64,000 nucleotides of DNA from Devosiaceae bacterium. Its GTDB lineage: Bacteria; Pseudomonadota; Alphaproteobacteria; Rhizobiales; Devosiaceae. The position numbers and the translations under genes were made by a program. This document shows positions 18,401-28,555 of this stretch, one piece after another; position 1 is the stretch's first letter; each line of letters begins with the position of its first letter. The notes under the pieces were generated by a model. It searched no databases. It was given only the letters and a program-made list of their open reading frames with translations, and was not told the origin of the DNA. Location: positions 1 through 64,000 of the forward strand of contig JAKISW010000001.1 in the NCBI GenBank assembly GCA_021648375.1. Direction: 5' to 3'.

Positions 18401-19479
18401 TGTTCGAAAAGCGTGAGCAATTGCTGGCTTTGCTTTCCAGCTCGGGCGCCGAGTTGGTCAATCCCGCTACGCTTTTGCCTGCCAGTGATTATTTTGACCT
18501 TGCAGGAGAAGAATTTGGCCGTCATCTTTTGCTTACAGAAGGCGCTGATGGTGTTAAATATTGTCTCAGGCCCGATTTTACGCTGCCCATTGCCAGACAA
18601 TATATCAAATCCGCCTCGTACTCCCCCGCATCGCTGAGCTATCTTGGCCCGGTATTTCGCCAACGCGCTGATGGGCCGAGCGAGTTTGAGCAGGCCGGGC
18701 TGGAACTTATCGCACAAGAAAATGCTGATGCTGCTCTTTATCAGGTGTTTGATTTCGTTCGCGAGGGCTTAGAGGTTTTTGCTATCGAATCTCCATCTAT
18801 TCGCATAGGATGTGTGGCTTTATTTGAAGAGCTGCTTGAAAAACTTGATATGCCAGATGTCTGGAAGCCGCGCCTTCGCCGCCGTTTTGGCAGCTCAACG
18901 GCAATGGAAAATCTGTTGCAACGCTTGTCAATGCCTCAAAATTCAATCCAGCAGAGCATTAGTTTTAAAAAAACCCGCGAGCAATTGATCGAACAAATCA
19001 CCCAAACAATGCTCGATGATGGGCTTTCCCTGATCGAGGGGAGATTGCCTGAAGAGATTGCGGAGCGATTTTTGGAAAAGCAGGCCCTTGCAGCAGCAAA
19101 AGTTCCTGAAAAGAGCGTTGCGTTACTGCGTGATTATCTGGCCATTTCAGACGAGCCGGAAACCGCTTTGAACAGCGCAGAAAAACTGTTTGGCGATACT
19201 AATCTTTCTCTTGAATCTCAGCTTAATATTTTGCGTCAGCAGGCAAAAGAACTTTCAAATCGCTTTCCAAATTCGCCAATTAAACTTGATTTAAGTTTTT
19301 CTCCACGCCTGCATTATTATACCGGACTGGTGTTTGAATTGGCAGAAACAAGCGGAAAAACCATTGCATCTGGTGGCCAATATGATCGTTTGTTACAGGC
19401 TCTTGGTGCCAGTAAACAGGTTTCTGCTTCCGGTGGTGCATTATGGGTAAACCGGCTTGAAGAGGGGGCAGACAAATGA
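18400..19479 (+). CDS. hisZ: ATP phosphoribosyltransferase regulatory subunit
   Basis: 359 residues resembling a class II aminoacyl-tRNA synthetase core without the anticodon domain, as expected of HisZ. Shared elements are YCLRPDFTLPIARQY, VFRQRADGPSEFEQAGLELI and the HisRS-like YYTGLVFELAE and GGQYDRLL. HisZ itself is not catalytic in ATP phosphoribosyl transfer; it assembles with short HisG and confers histidine feedback control. It overlaps hisG by four bases (ATGA), supporting translational coupling and matched stoichiometry. Confidence 0.94.
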   Translation: MFEKREQLLALLSSSGAELVNPATLLPASDYFDLAGEEFGRHLLLTEGADGVKYCLRPDFTLPIARQYIKSASYSPASLSYLGPVFRQRADGPSEFEQAGLELIAQENADAALYQVFDFVREGLEVFAIESPSIRIGCVALFEELLEKLDMPDVWKPRLRRRFGSSTAMENLLQRLSMPQNSIQQSISFKKTREQLIEQITQTMLDDGLSLIEGRLPEEIAERFLEKQALAAAKVPEKSVALLRDYLAISDEPETALNSAEKLFGDTNLSLESQLNILRQQAKELSNRFPNSPIKLDLSFSPRLHYYTGLVFELAETSGKTIASGGQYDRLLQALGASKQVSASGGALWVNRLEEGADK

Positions 19480-20171
19480 GCGAGTTGGTTTTAGCAGTGC
19501 CTTCAAAGGGCCGTCTTGAAGAACAAACCAGAATTGCTTTTGCAAAAGCCGGGATGAATATAAAACGCCCCGGCGGCGCAAGATCTTATCAGGGAGAAAT
19601 TGCGGGCAATTCAGAAATAATTATCAGGTTTTTATCCGCTGGAGAAATTGCCCGTGAGTTGATCCGTGGCAATTTACATCTTGGTGTAACCGGGGCCGAT
19701 CTTATTTATGAGGCGGCGGAAAACGGTGCTGAAATGGTTGATTTTGCGGTACCCCTAGACTTTGGTCAGGCGGATGTAGTGATTGCCGTCCCCAATGCAT
19801 GGATAGACGTTTCGAGGATGCATGACCTATCGGACGTTGCCGCCGATTTCAGCTCGAATAGAGACCGTTGGCTGCGTGTGGCAACTAAATATATCAATCT
19901 CACCCGGCGTTATTTCGCCCGCTATGGAATTGCCGAATATCGCATCGTTGAAAGCCTTGGCGCAACAGAAGCTGCCCCGGCAACCGGAGCTGCTGATTTG
20001 ATTGTTGATATTACTTCAACTGGTTCGACCCTGAAGGCAAATGGTTTGAAAATTCTTGAAGACGGAATAATTCTGAAAAGTCAGGCTAATCTGATCATTT
20101 CAAAAACAGCTCCACTTGATTCTGACCAGCTTAAACAAATTGCCAAAATTCTGGCCGTTTTTGGGGTTTAA
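19476..20171 (+). CDS. hisG: ATP phosphoribosyltransferase, short form
   Basis: 231 residues, the short catalytic HisG that lacks the C-terminal regulatory domain and depends on HisZ. It catalyses the first step of histidine synthesis from ATP and PRPP. Visible are AVPSKGRLEEQT at the N-terminus, GVTGADLIYEA, and the PRPP-binding loop in DLIVDITSTGSTLKANGL. Its TAA overlaps the TAA of the convergent GtrA gene by two bases within TTAA. Confidence 0.96.
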   Translation: MSELVLAVPSKGRLEEQTRIAFAKAGMNIKRPGGARSYQGEIAGNSEIIIRFLSAGEIARELIRGNLHLGVTGADLIYEAAENGAEMVDFAVPLDFGQADVVIAVPNAWIDVSRMHDLSDVAADFSSNRDRWLRVATKYINLTRRYFARYGIAEYRIVESLGATEAAPATGAADLIVDITSTGSTLKANGLKILEDGIILKSQANLIISKTAPLDSDQLKQIAKILAVFGV

Positions 20172-20563
20172 TTTTTTTTGACAAAAATCCAGTTTTTTGC
20201 CAACGTGAAATTTATACCAAGGCCCAAAATGCTGCCCGCTGCCACGCCAAGTATTGGCCAGTTTTGTACCGTCACCATCAGATAGATTAAAGCTGCATAA
20301 AGAGCATAATTTGCCACGCCGCCAACAATCATTGCTGACAAATATCGAGCGAACTCACCTGCCATCGAAAACTTGTTTCTTTTATTTTCAAACGTAAATT
20401 GACGATTGAGCAGCCATGTGGTGACAACAGCAAATCCAAATGAAATCAGCCTTCCAACATATGGCCCAAGGCTGTCAACAAGCACCGTCAACACTCCCGC
20501 ATCAACGATAAATCCGGCAATGCCAACCAGCGAAAATCGCAAAAACTGATTTTGTGTGGCCAT
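20168..20563 (-). CDS. GtrA family membrane protein
   Basis: 131 residues with four hydrophobic helices and the family features FSLVGIAGFIVDAGVL and the charged loop LNRQFTF. GtrA-like proteins are thought to flip or present lipid-linked sugars at the inner membrane. It lies two bases downstream of the glycosyltransferase gene on the same strand, the standard pairing. Together they likely add a sugar to a surface glycan or lipid, though the acceptor is unknown. Confidence 0.9.
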   Translation of the reverse strand: MATQNQFLRFSLVGIAGFIVDAGVLTVLVDSLGPYVGRLISFGFAVVTTWLLNRQFTFENKRNKFSMAGEFARYLSAMIVGGVANYALYAALIYLMVTVQNWPILGVAAGSILGLGINFTLAKNWIFVKKN

Positions 20564-20565
20564 TT

Positions 20566-21525
20566 TTAGTTTTCTTTGAGTTCTTGTTCTCTGACACCGG
20601 GAACGCTGAGATAAATCAGCCTTTTGGCTTCTGATCGGCCGGTTACAACACTATCCAGAATAACCGCGCAAACTGCCATCAGCATGGCCCCTAACATGAT
20701 TATCCCGGCTAAAAATGCGGTTGGAAAACGCGGCACCAGCCCGCTCTGCAAATATTCAAATATTATCGGCATACCTAAAACCAATGATACAAATCCCATG
20801 GAAATTGCCAATAATAAATTCACCTGCCTCGGGCGCTCCCGGATCAAAAGCCTTAAGATCGCCTTGGCTATGCGCGCCCCGTCCTTGTAGGTTGAAAGTT
20901 TGCTAGTTGACCCTTCAGCCCGCGCGGAATATTTGGTGGCAACTTCCGCATAGGGCGCGCGCAATTCCAATGCATGAATGGTCAATTCAGTTTCAATTTC
21001 AAACCCCTTGGAAAGGGCGGGAAATGATTTAACGAAACGGCGCGAAAAAACCCTGTAGCCAGATAACATGTCAGAAAATCCGGCACCAAAAATTCTCGCT
21101 ACCGTTCCGGTCAGCAATCGATTTCCAAAACTGTGACCAAACCGATAGACTTCTCCCTCTCCGGCGGGGCTTCTGGTGCCCACAACCATATCCAGTCTTT
21201 CATCAATCAGCCGGTCAATTAAAACTGTTGCGATGTTTGCGTCATAAGTGCCATCGCCATCCGCCATGATGTAAATGTCGGCTTCCACATCGGCAAAAAT
21301 CCTGCGAACCGCATTACCCTTACCCTTGTTTGGCTCGTATATGACTTTGGCTCCGGCGCTCTTTGCAACAGAGCTGGTTTTGTCGGTCGATGCATTGTCA
21401 AATACAAAAATCTGAGCTTGTGGAATGGCTTTGGCAAAGGATTTTATGACATTTTCAATGGCGATTTCTTCATTATGGCAGGGAAGAACGACGGCAACTT
21501 TATGTCCGCGATAAGTTTTTTCCAC
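20566..21525 (-). CDS. Family 2 glycosyltransferase, dolichol-phosphate mannosyltransferase-like
   Basis: About 319 residues. The GT-A domain begins with VAVVLPCHNEE, has the nucleotide-sugar contact DNASTDKT and the metal-binding DGDGTYD. Two C-terminal hydrophobic helices (NLLLAISMGFVSLVLGMPI and a second near 280) anchor it in the membrane. I chose the GTG at 21525 because GGAG sits seven bases upstream; a TTG at 21546 would add seven residues. The enzyme probably transfers a sugar to a polyprenyl-phosphate carrier, with the adjacent GtrA protein translocating the product. Confidence 0.9.
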   Translation of the reverse strand: MEKTYRGHKVAVVLPCHNEEIAIENVIKSFAKAIPQAQIFVFDNASTDKTSSVAKSAGAKVIYEPNKGKGNAVRRIFADVEADIYIMADGDGTYDANIATVLIDRLIDERLDMVVGTRSPAGEGEVYRFGHSFGNRLLTGTVARIFGAGFSDMLSGYRVFSRRFVKSFPALSKGFEIETELTIHALELRAPYAEVATKYSARAEGSTSKLSTYKDGARIAKAILRLLIRERPRQVNLLLAISMGFVSLVLGMPIIFEYLQSGLVPRFPTAFLAGIIMLGAMLMAVCAVILDSVVTGRSEAKRLIYLSVPGVREQELKEN

Positions 21526-21654
21526 TTTATATCTCCGACCGTGCAAAATTGTTCAGGATTTGGCCCTGTTCGTATTATGTCAGCATCTTGCTAACATTTC
21601 CCAAAGTTCCTAACAGGTGCGTAAATCTCTTTGTTTTGTAGAATTGGAACTGCA

Positions 21655-22416
21655 ATGTTGGAACCACTGTTTTTGGACCCGTCTGTGCTTGCAATTTTGG
21701 CCGGTGTTGGAATTGTTTCAGGCTTTGTCGATGCAGTCGCAGGGGGTGGCGGCCTGATTGCCTTACCGGCTTTGTTAATGGCGGGACTATCCCCGGTTGC
21801 GGCCTTGGCTACTAATAAATTTCAGGGCATGACAGGCACAGGAGTTGCAGCATTTACTTTTTGGCGCAATGGGTATGTAAAAATCCGCAATTTGATATTT
21901 GCTATCGCTGCGACATTTACCGGTTCATTTTTGGGCGCGATGGCAGTAAAATCCATTGATACCGGCTTGTTGCAAACTCTTGTTCCCTTTGCCATGATTT
22001 TAATTGCGGGTTATTTTATTTTTGCGCCAAAACTTGATAATATAGATAAAACGTCAAGGCTGGATTTTACGGTTTTTGTTCCGATAACAGGATTTGTAAT
22101 TGGATTTTACGATGGAATATTTGGCCCCGGAACAGGTTCTTTTTTCACGATAGGTTTTGTTACCTTGTTTGGCATGGGCATAATAAAAGCTACGGCCCAT
22201 ACTAAAATTCTCAACCTCACCTCAAATGCAGCTTCGCTTGCACTCTTCATTCCTTCAGGAGATGTGGTCTGGCAGGTAGCAATAGCCATGGCCGCCGGTC
22301 AGATATTTGGCGGGTTTTTGGGGGCGAAAACCGGTATGCGTTTTGGCGGGAAATTTATACGACCGCTGGTGGTAATCGTCTCAATTACCATGGCGATCAG
22401 ATTGCTGCTGGCTTAA
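21655..22416 (+). CDS. TSUP (TauE/SafE) family membrane carrier
   Basis: About 253 residues with seven to eight hydrophobic helices and the two family repeats, GFVDAVAGGGGLIALPALLM in the first half and GFYDGIFGPGTGSFF in the second. Family members move sulfite, sulfoacetate or related small organic anions. The substrate here is not determinable. I start at the ATG 21655, close to the first helix, though an upstream in-frame start exists. It ends about 40 bp before the terminator shared with the groEL side. Confidence 0.88.
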   Translation: MLEPLFLDPSVLAILAGVGIVSGFVDAVAGGGGLIALPALLMAGLSPVAALATNKFQGMTGTGVAAFTFWRNGYVKIRNLIFAIAATFTGSFLGAMAVKSIDTGLLQTLVPFAMILIAGYFIFAPKLDNIDKTSRLDFTVFVPITGFVIGFYDGIFGPGTGSFFTIGFVTLFGMGIIKATAHTKILNLTSNAASLALFIPSGDVVWQVAIAMAAGQIFGGFLGAKTGMRFGGKFIRPLVVIVSITMAIRLLLA

Positions 22417-22457
22417 AAAAATTAAATGGGTTGGTCGCGATACTTTTTGTAATAAAA

Positions 22458-22492
22458 AAGGCGCACCGATTACGGTGCGCCTTGATTTTGCA
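22458..22492 (-). terminator. Rho-independent terminator of groES-groEL
   Basis: A perfect 11-bp stem AAGGCGCACCG/CGGTGCGCCTT (22458-22468 with 22473-22483) with a four-base loop. On the minus strand the stem runs into TTTTTTATT, so it ends leftward groEL transcripts. The plus-strand side has only a weak T tract, but the hairpin may also stop readthrough from the carrier gene. Confidence 0.85.
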
Positions 22493-22540
22493 GTTTGAGA
22501 TTGGGAAAAATCAAACCAGCAATTTTATTTTTTGGGGAAA

Positions 22541-22566
22541 GGGCTTTTTTAGAAGCCCTTTCCACC
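22541..22566 (-). repeat. Second copy of the groEL 3' end
   Basis: These 26 bases repeat 22614-22638 (the last codons and stop of groEL plus flanking bases) with one inserted T and one substitution. Both copies carry the hairpin GGGCTT...AAGCCC around a TAA. The copies are 72 bp apart, exactly 24 codons, and the reading frame between them is open. Confidence 0.85.
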
Positions 22567-22620
22567 ATTCGGGCAGGCTTGACCGGCCCGAACACTAAAT
22601 GATTTGGGTGCTTGGGCTTT

Positions 22621-24273
<1,653 letters not shown>

Positions 24274-24317
24274 TTAAGCTCCTGATTTAAATTGAAATAA
24301 AAGGGATGGTTGAAGGA

Positions 24318-24608
24318 TTAACCTTCGATCACGCCCATGATGTCGCTTTCTTTCATAATCAACAGGTCATCGCCGTCGATTTTGATTTCAGTACCGGACC
24401 ATTTTCCAAACAGAACCCGGTCACCGGTTTTTACGTCTGAGGGAATATATTTTCCGCTCTCATCGCGTGCGCCAGGACCAACGGAAACAATTACGCCCTC
24501 AGAAGGCTTTTCTTTCACTGTGTCAGGAATAATAATTCCACCGGCTGTTTTTTCTTCGCTGTCGACGCGTTTAACAACGACCCTGTCATGTAGTGGACGG
24601 AAGCTCAT
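24318..24608 (-). CDS. groS: Co-chaperonin GroES
   Basis: 96 residues matching the 10-kDa lid of the GroEL chamber, with [13 protein letters not shown] at the N-terminus, the mobile loop [12 protein letters not shown] and the conserved [22 protein letters not shown] lies five bases before the ATG. It is the first gene of the groES-groEL operon; the CIRCE operator is 55 bp upstream of the start. Confidence 0.99.
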   Translation of the reverse strand: MSFRPLHDRVVVKRVDSEEKTAGGIIIPDTVKEKPSEGVIVSVGPGARDESGKYIPSDVKTGDRVLFGKWSGTEIKIDGDDLLIMKESDIMGVIEG

Positions 24609-24663
24609 GTTCGCTCCTTTAAAAAATTATGCTGGCTATGCCAGACTGGTTAAAATCATTTTG

Positions 24664-24690
24664 TTAGCACTCGCTATTATAGAGTGCCAA
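24664..24690 (-). promoter_or_regulatory. CIRCE operator (HrcA binding site)
   Basis: TTAGCACTC and GAGTGCCAA separated by nine bases (24664-24672 and 24682-24690) match the CIRCE consensus with one mismatch. It lies in the groES leader. Read in the operon direction the spacer begins TATAAT (24676-24681 complement), a candidate -10 element, so HrcA binding would block the promoter directly. hrcA itself is not in the window. Confidence 0.95.
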
Positions 24691-24801
24691 ACGCTCACCG
24701 GGGATATAGGAGCGATACCTACAGGAGTCAAGATTTTAGGGGGGCAAAATTTGAGAAGTGGCAGGTTCAGCTCATCCGATGTAATAACCAGACTTATTAG
24801 C

Positions 24802-26280
24802 TCATCCAGATTTGGCAAATTTCATACGGGCGGTGGTACCGGCCTGATTTTCCCAACTCTGGCGTTTTCTATAAATTGTCGAAGGGCTGATCTCAAGTGC
24901 TGCCGCTGCCAGAGAAATATTACCATTATGGCAGGCAATTGCGGTTTCGATAATTTTTTGTTCCTGACGCCACATGGGCTCGATTGGCATATGCAGGAAA
25001 GGTTGCATAGCAGGTTCGTTGTTCGACGAAAAACCCCCATCATCTATATTGCGTATCATTTGAGAATTCACTTCGCTCCCATCAAACATTACAACGATTT
25101 TATGGATCAGGTTTTGCAATTCTTCTACATTGCCAAACCATTCGCGGGTAACAATAATATCTTGAGCTTCAGACGAAAACTTCAAAAAATGTTTGTTTTC
25201 TTCCAGACTATATCGCCGTAAAAATTCATTGGCCAAGGGTAAAATATCAACGCTGCGTTGTCTTAGGGGCGGCATATGAATGTTTAGTACATGTAAATGA
25301 TAAAACAAATCTTCGCGCAACTTCCTCGCAGCGATCAATTGGGTCGGTGGCTTGCTGGTTGCGCAGATCACCCGTACATCCAATGGTCTGCAAAGCGTTT
25401 CTCCAACCCTGCTGATTGCACCTGTTTGCAAAAAACCTAATAGTTTTGCCTGTACCTCAAGGCTTAGCTCCCCGATTTCATCTAAAAACAAAACTCCCCC
25501 TTCGGCCATTTCGGTAGCCCCCCGGCGATCTTTGTCTGCGCCGGTATATGCTCCTTGCACAACGCCAAATATTTCACTTTCCATAAGTTCATGAGGGATG
25601 GCTGAACAATTAATGGCTATGAACGGGGCGTTTGCCCTTAGACCTTTTTTGTGCAGGGATTTTGCACACATTTTTTTACCGGTTCCACTTTCACCGGTTA
25701 TAAAAACCGCAGAGCTGGAATGGGCCATTTGCTCAATTTGAGTGTTTATGTCTTTTACCTGTGCCGAAATTCCATCAAGTTTGATTAAATCTTTCAGACA
25801 GGCGCGGGGGGTAAATTTGTCGATTTCCGAACCGATTGGGGTTAAAGATTTGTCATGCCCGTGGCGGTGACCAAGTTCGATTATTCGTTGCTCAAAATTT
25901 TTGATATTTAGCGGTTTGGCTACAAAATCATGGGCCCCGGCTCCCATTGTATCCACAGTCAAAGAAACCGATCCGCATGAGTTGGTAGCTATAACCAGAG
26001 CCGGCCCGGCAAGGCGACAGATTTTTGAAATCAGACTTTCAACCTTATCTTTTTCCCCTCCAAGGCTTTCCAGGTTAAGACTTTCCACATCAACCAGAAT
26101 TACATCAAATTGCTCAGATCGCAAAATTGAAGATGCCAGCTTTATATCCATCGCAATGGCGACAGTGCAGTGATCGTTGAATTGCGCTGGTAATTGGTTT
26201 TGCATTTTGGTGCAAAATTGCTTGTCGCGATCAATTATCAAAAAGCTCAGGGCAGGTTTGATCTTTGTCCCAGATTGCAT
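24802..26280 (-). CDS. Sigma-54-dependent response regulator (NtrC family)
   Basis: 492 residues: a receiver domain (about 10-135, Asp in ILVDVES, Lys in FVAKPL), a AAA+ sigma-54 interaction domain (about 170-395) and a C-terminal Fis-type helix-turn-helix (ISLAAAALEISPSTIYRK). The AAA+ part has Walker A GESGTGKK, the sigma-54 contact loop GAYTGA (usually GAFTGA), Walker B GVLFLDEIGEL and an arginine finger region. It would activate promoters using sigma-54 once phosphorylated. No kinase is adjacent. Its targets are unknown; the nearby CheY/CheZ-like genes make motility one possibility. Confidence 0.92.
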   Translation of the reverse strand: MQSGTKIKPALSFLIIDRDKQFCTKMQNQLPAQFNDHCTVAIAMDIKLASSILRSEQFDVILVDVESLNLESLGGEKDKVESLISKICRLAGPALVIATNSCGSVSLTVDTMGAGAHDFVAKPLNIKNFEQRIIELGHRHGHDKSLTPIGSEIDKFTPRACLKDLIKLDGISAQVKDINTQIEQMAHSSSAVFITGESGTGKKMCAKSLHKKGLRANAPFIAINCSAIPHELMESEIFGVVQGAYTGADKDRRGATEMAEGGVLFLDEIGELSLEVQAKLLGFLQTGAISRVGETLCRPLDVRVICATSKPPTQLIAARKLREDLFYHLHVLNIHMPPLRQRSVDILPLANEFLRRYSLEENKHFLKFSSEAQDIIVTREWFGNVEELQNLIHKIVVMFDGSEVNSQMIRNIDDGGFSSNNEPAMQPFLHMPIEPMWRQEQKIIETAIACHNGNISLAAAALEISPSTIYRKRQSWENQAGTTARMKFAKSG

Positions 26281-26600
26281 GATTTTGTCTGTCCAAATGT
26301 TGCTCAGCGAAAAAAGTCGGCTTCTATACTTTCTTCAAACAGGGTAAATAAAGTGTTTGGTTTTCCCCAATTTGCAAAATAGTTCTTTCCCCCACGCCAA
26401 AAAGATCATTGCAACCTATTTTCTCGACGGTTGCGGTGTTAGCATTGGGTTTGCGAATCTGGGGCGTTTGATATTTTACTCTCTTTTCAAACATGGCTCT
26501 GGCAGATTGTTGGATGGTGCTTTTTTGTTGGCAAAAATTGTCCGGTTAACCGGACTTGTTTGTCGTTTGAGCGCTTTTAAAACCGGATGAGATAAATAAA
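26281..26600. other. Intergenic, divergent promoter region
   Basis: 320 bp between the leftward sigma-54 activator and the rightward EAL-like gene. It is AT-rich with no gene that I can support. A perfect 16-bp palindrome lies at 26540-26555. No clear -24/-12 sigma-54 promoter (GG-N10-GC) was recognised by eye. Confidence 0.5.
26540..26555. promoter_or_regulatory. 16-bp perfect palindrome upstream of EAL-like gene
   Basis: GTCCGGTTAACCGGAC is fully self-complementary and centred about 53 bp before the TTG start of the EAL-like gene. Size and position fit a dimeric repressor or activator site. No T tract follows, so it is unlikely to be a terminator. Confidence 0.5.
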
Positions 26601-27839
26601 TTGCGCGGCCTCGTCTATGTTTTTATTGGTTTGTTGTCAGCTGCTATTGCGGTGGCGGTATACTTTGGCCTGACTTTCACCCCGATTCAGGCCGTGCTTG
26701 CCGGTTTGATTGGCTTTATTTTCGCTCTGTTTTTTTTGCAAAGAAAATTTCAGCAACGCGATATAATGCGCATCGAGCGAGCGATTGAAGATTTATCAAG
26801 ACTGCTTTCAACTGATGCAAAAGCTGGCAAAAATCTTAGCCGCAGACTTAATGAACTTGTTGATCAGGAGCCGACGCAGCGCCTTGAAACTCTCGAAGCT
26901 GATATTTCGGTCCTTGGCACAGTTGTGCGACAGCTGGCCGAGAGTCTGGCGGAAATGGAAGAGCGCCAACGCAGTGAATTATCTGTTTCCACCTATGATC
27001 AGGCATCTGGCGATAAACAGGTTGTAAAAGACGAACAAAAAGAAATTGAGCCGGTAATTCCTATTGAAATGCTGCGACAGGCCCTTGGTGAAGACCGGGT
27101 AATCCATCATATTTATCCTATAATCACGCTTCCCCAGCGCCGTCCCCATGGATACGACCTTGTGCCACGGCTGATGCTTGAGGATGGAGAACTTGCACTG
27201 GCACAGGACTTTATGCCGATTTCCGGTGGCGAACCATTGATCGCTGAAATTGAAGCGCTGGCGCTTGTGGACGCGGTTACGTTTGTGCGCCGCGCTCTTA
27301 CCTCTGGTGAACCGGTTAATATTTACACACCAATTTCCACCGCCACTTTGCGCAATTTTCGTGAAACAGAACGCATTATTTCACTGCTGGACGCCAATCG
27401 GGCGGTCGTGGAGTATATTTGTTTTTTGATCCCCGAAGTCCAATGGTCTTCCTTGAGCGCGACCGAAAATGAAATTGTGCAGGATATGGTCAAAAAAGGG
27501 GCCAGTTTTTCCCTGGCCAATTGTCGCTCCTTAAGGCTGAACTATATGGAATTGTTTGAGCTTGGGGTCAGATCCATTCGGGCAGATACGGCACGCTTTA
27601 TTGATCAGCCAGCCAGCTATACGGATTTTCATACCGCAGATATTGCCGCCTATGTAAACAGGTTTGAGGTTGACCTGATTATGACGTCCGTTGCCTCCGA
27701 ACAACATATTCTAACGCTGGTTGATGATGGGGTTGGACTTGCCCAAGGTCCACATTTGGCAGGTGCGGGGCCAATTCGCTCTGACTTTATCAATAATAAT
27801 ACTAAGAGAGCCGCAAAACCACGATTGGCCGGGCGTTGA
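26601..27839 (+). CDS. Membrane-anchored degenerate EAL-domain protein
   Basis: 412 residues. Two N-terminal hydrophobic helices (about 3-25 and 30-46) are followed by a coiled-coil-prone linker (about 50-145) and an EAL-like domain (about 160-400). The fold is recognisable from IYPIITLPQRRPHGYDLVPRL and the terminal AQGPHLAGAGPI. However, the EAL signature is DLV, the DDFGTG loop reads NCRSLR and the KxD motif reads IRAD, so metal binding and c-di-GMP hydrolysis should be lost. It is better viewed as a c-di-GMP receptor or scaffold. The start is a TTG; no later start would keep the helices. Confidence 0.8.
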   Translation: MRGLVYVFIGLLSAAIAVAVYFGLTFTPIQAVLAGLIGFIFALFFLQRKFQQRDIMRIERAIEDLSRLLSTDAKAGKNLSRRLNELVDQEPTQRLETLEADISVLGTVVRQLAESLAEMEERQRSELSVSTYDQASGDKQVVKDEQKEIEPVIPIEMLRQALGEDRVIHHIYPIITLPQRRPHGYDLVPRLMLEDGELALAQDFMPISGGEPLIAEIEALALVDAVTFVRRALTSGEPVNIYTPISTATLRNFRETERIISLLDANRAVVEYICFLIPEVQWSSLSATENEIVQDMVKKGASFSLANCRSLRLNYMELFELGVRSIRADTARFIDQPASYTDFHTADIAAYVNRFEVDLIMTSVASEQHILTLVDDGVGLAQGPHLAGAGPIRSDFINNNTKRAAKPRLAGR

Positions 27840-27897
27840 AAGTCCAACAAAGCCTGATCGCCAATTTATTTGTCAGGCAGTTTAATTTTGGAGTACA

Positions 27898-28551
27898 TCA
27901 AAACATTGCATCAATTTGATTTTGATTGACCCCGTTGCTTGATGGGCCGGACAGGAGTTGCTTTTTCTTTTCTTTTTCTCCTTTGCTTAAAACCGGCTCA
28001 ACGACAGAGCTGTTATTGTCCATCATCTGGCACAGGATATTTATCCTCTCTTCAATTATTTCAATTGTGCTCACAACCTTGGTAATACGCTGCCCGGTAA
28101 TATCCTGAAACGAGCAGGCCTCAAAGATTTCCATCATCTGGTTGGCAACTAATTCTTTGAATTCTTTTTCCGGCATGCTGTCACTGGCTAAAACTGTTTC
28201 AGCGGCGCTCATAATTGAGTTGGTGGCAGATTCTGTAGCTGCAACAACTTCTGAAAGCTCCTGGCCCACTTCAGGTATGCGATTGGCTGAAATATCTTCT
28301 GCATGCACTTTGGAAATTTCTGCTCGAAGGGTAACAATTTTAGTCAGAATTCCCCGCAATTCCTGTTGCATAGTAACGTCAATTCGGCGCAACAAAGGGT
28401 TTAGTGAGCTTGTAAGCAGTTCGGCGACGCCAATAACATCGGTAAGCGTCATCTGCCCGCTCGGCGATTTGTTTAAGCGTTCGGCCAGATCAGTAATAGA
28501 TTTTACAACGGCTTCATCACTGGCAGCTTTTATTTTTTTTGAATTTGGCAT
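27898..28551 (-). CDS. CheZ-like CheY phosphatase
   Basis: 217 residues, almost entirely helical. The region around 145-170 reads EACSFQDITGQRI, matching the CheZ active-site segment whose Gln inserts into phospho-CheY, and the extreme C-terminus NQNQIDAMF resembles the CheY-binding tail of CheZ. A lysine-rich disordered linker joins the two. It lies four bases downstream of a cheY-type gene on the same strand, forming a cheY-cheZ pair. It probably dephosphorylates that receiver. Many relatives lack CheZ and use phosphate sinks instead, so the presence is notable. Confidence 0.82.
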   Translation of the reverse strand: MPNSKKIKAASDEAVVKSITDLAERLNKSPSGQMTLTDVIGVAELLTSSLNPLLRRIDVTMQQELRGILTKIVTLRAEISKVHAEDISANRIPEVGQELSEVVAATESATNSIMSAAETVLASDSMPEKEFKELVANQMMEIFEACSFQDITGQRITKVVSTIEIIEERINILCQMMDNNSSVVEPVLSKGEKEKKKQLLSGPSSNGVNQNQIDAMF

Positions 28552-28555
28552 GGGT

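Noticed and set aside
24337..25221. Open frame of 294 codons on the plus strand across groES and the sigma-54 activator
   Set aside because: It is antisense to two strongly supported genes, crosses the CIRCE region, and has no domain-like pattern.
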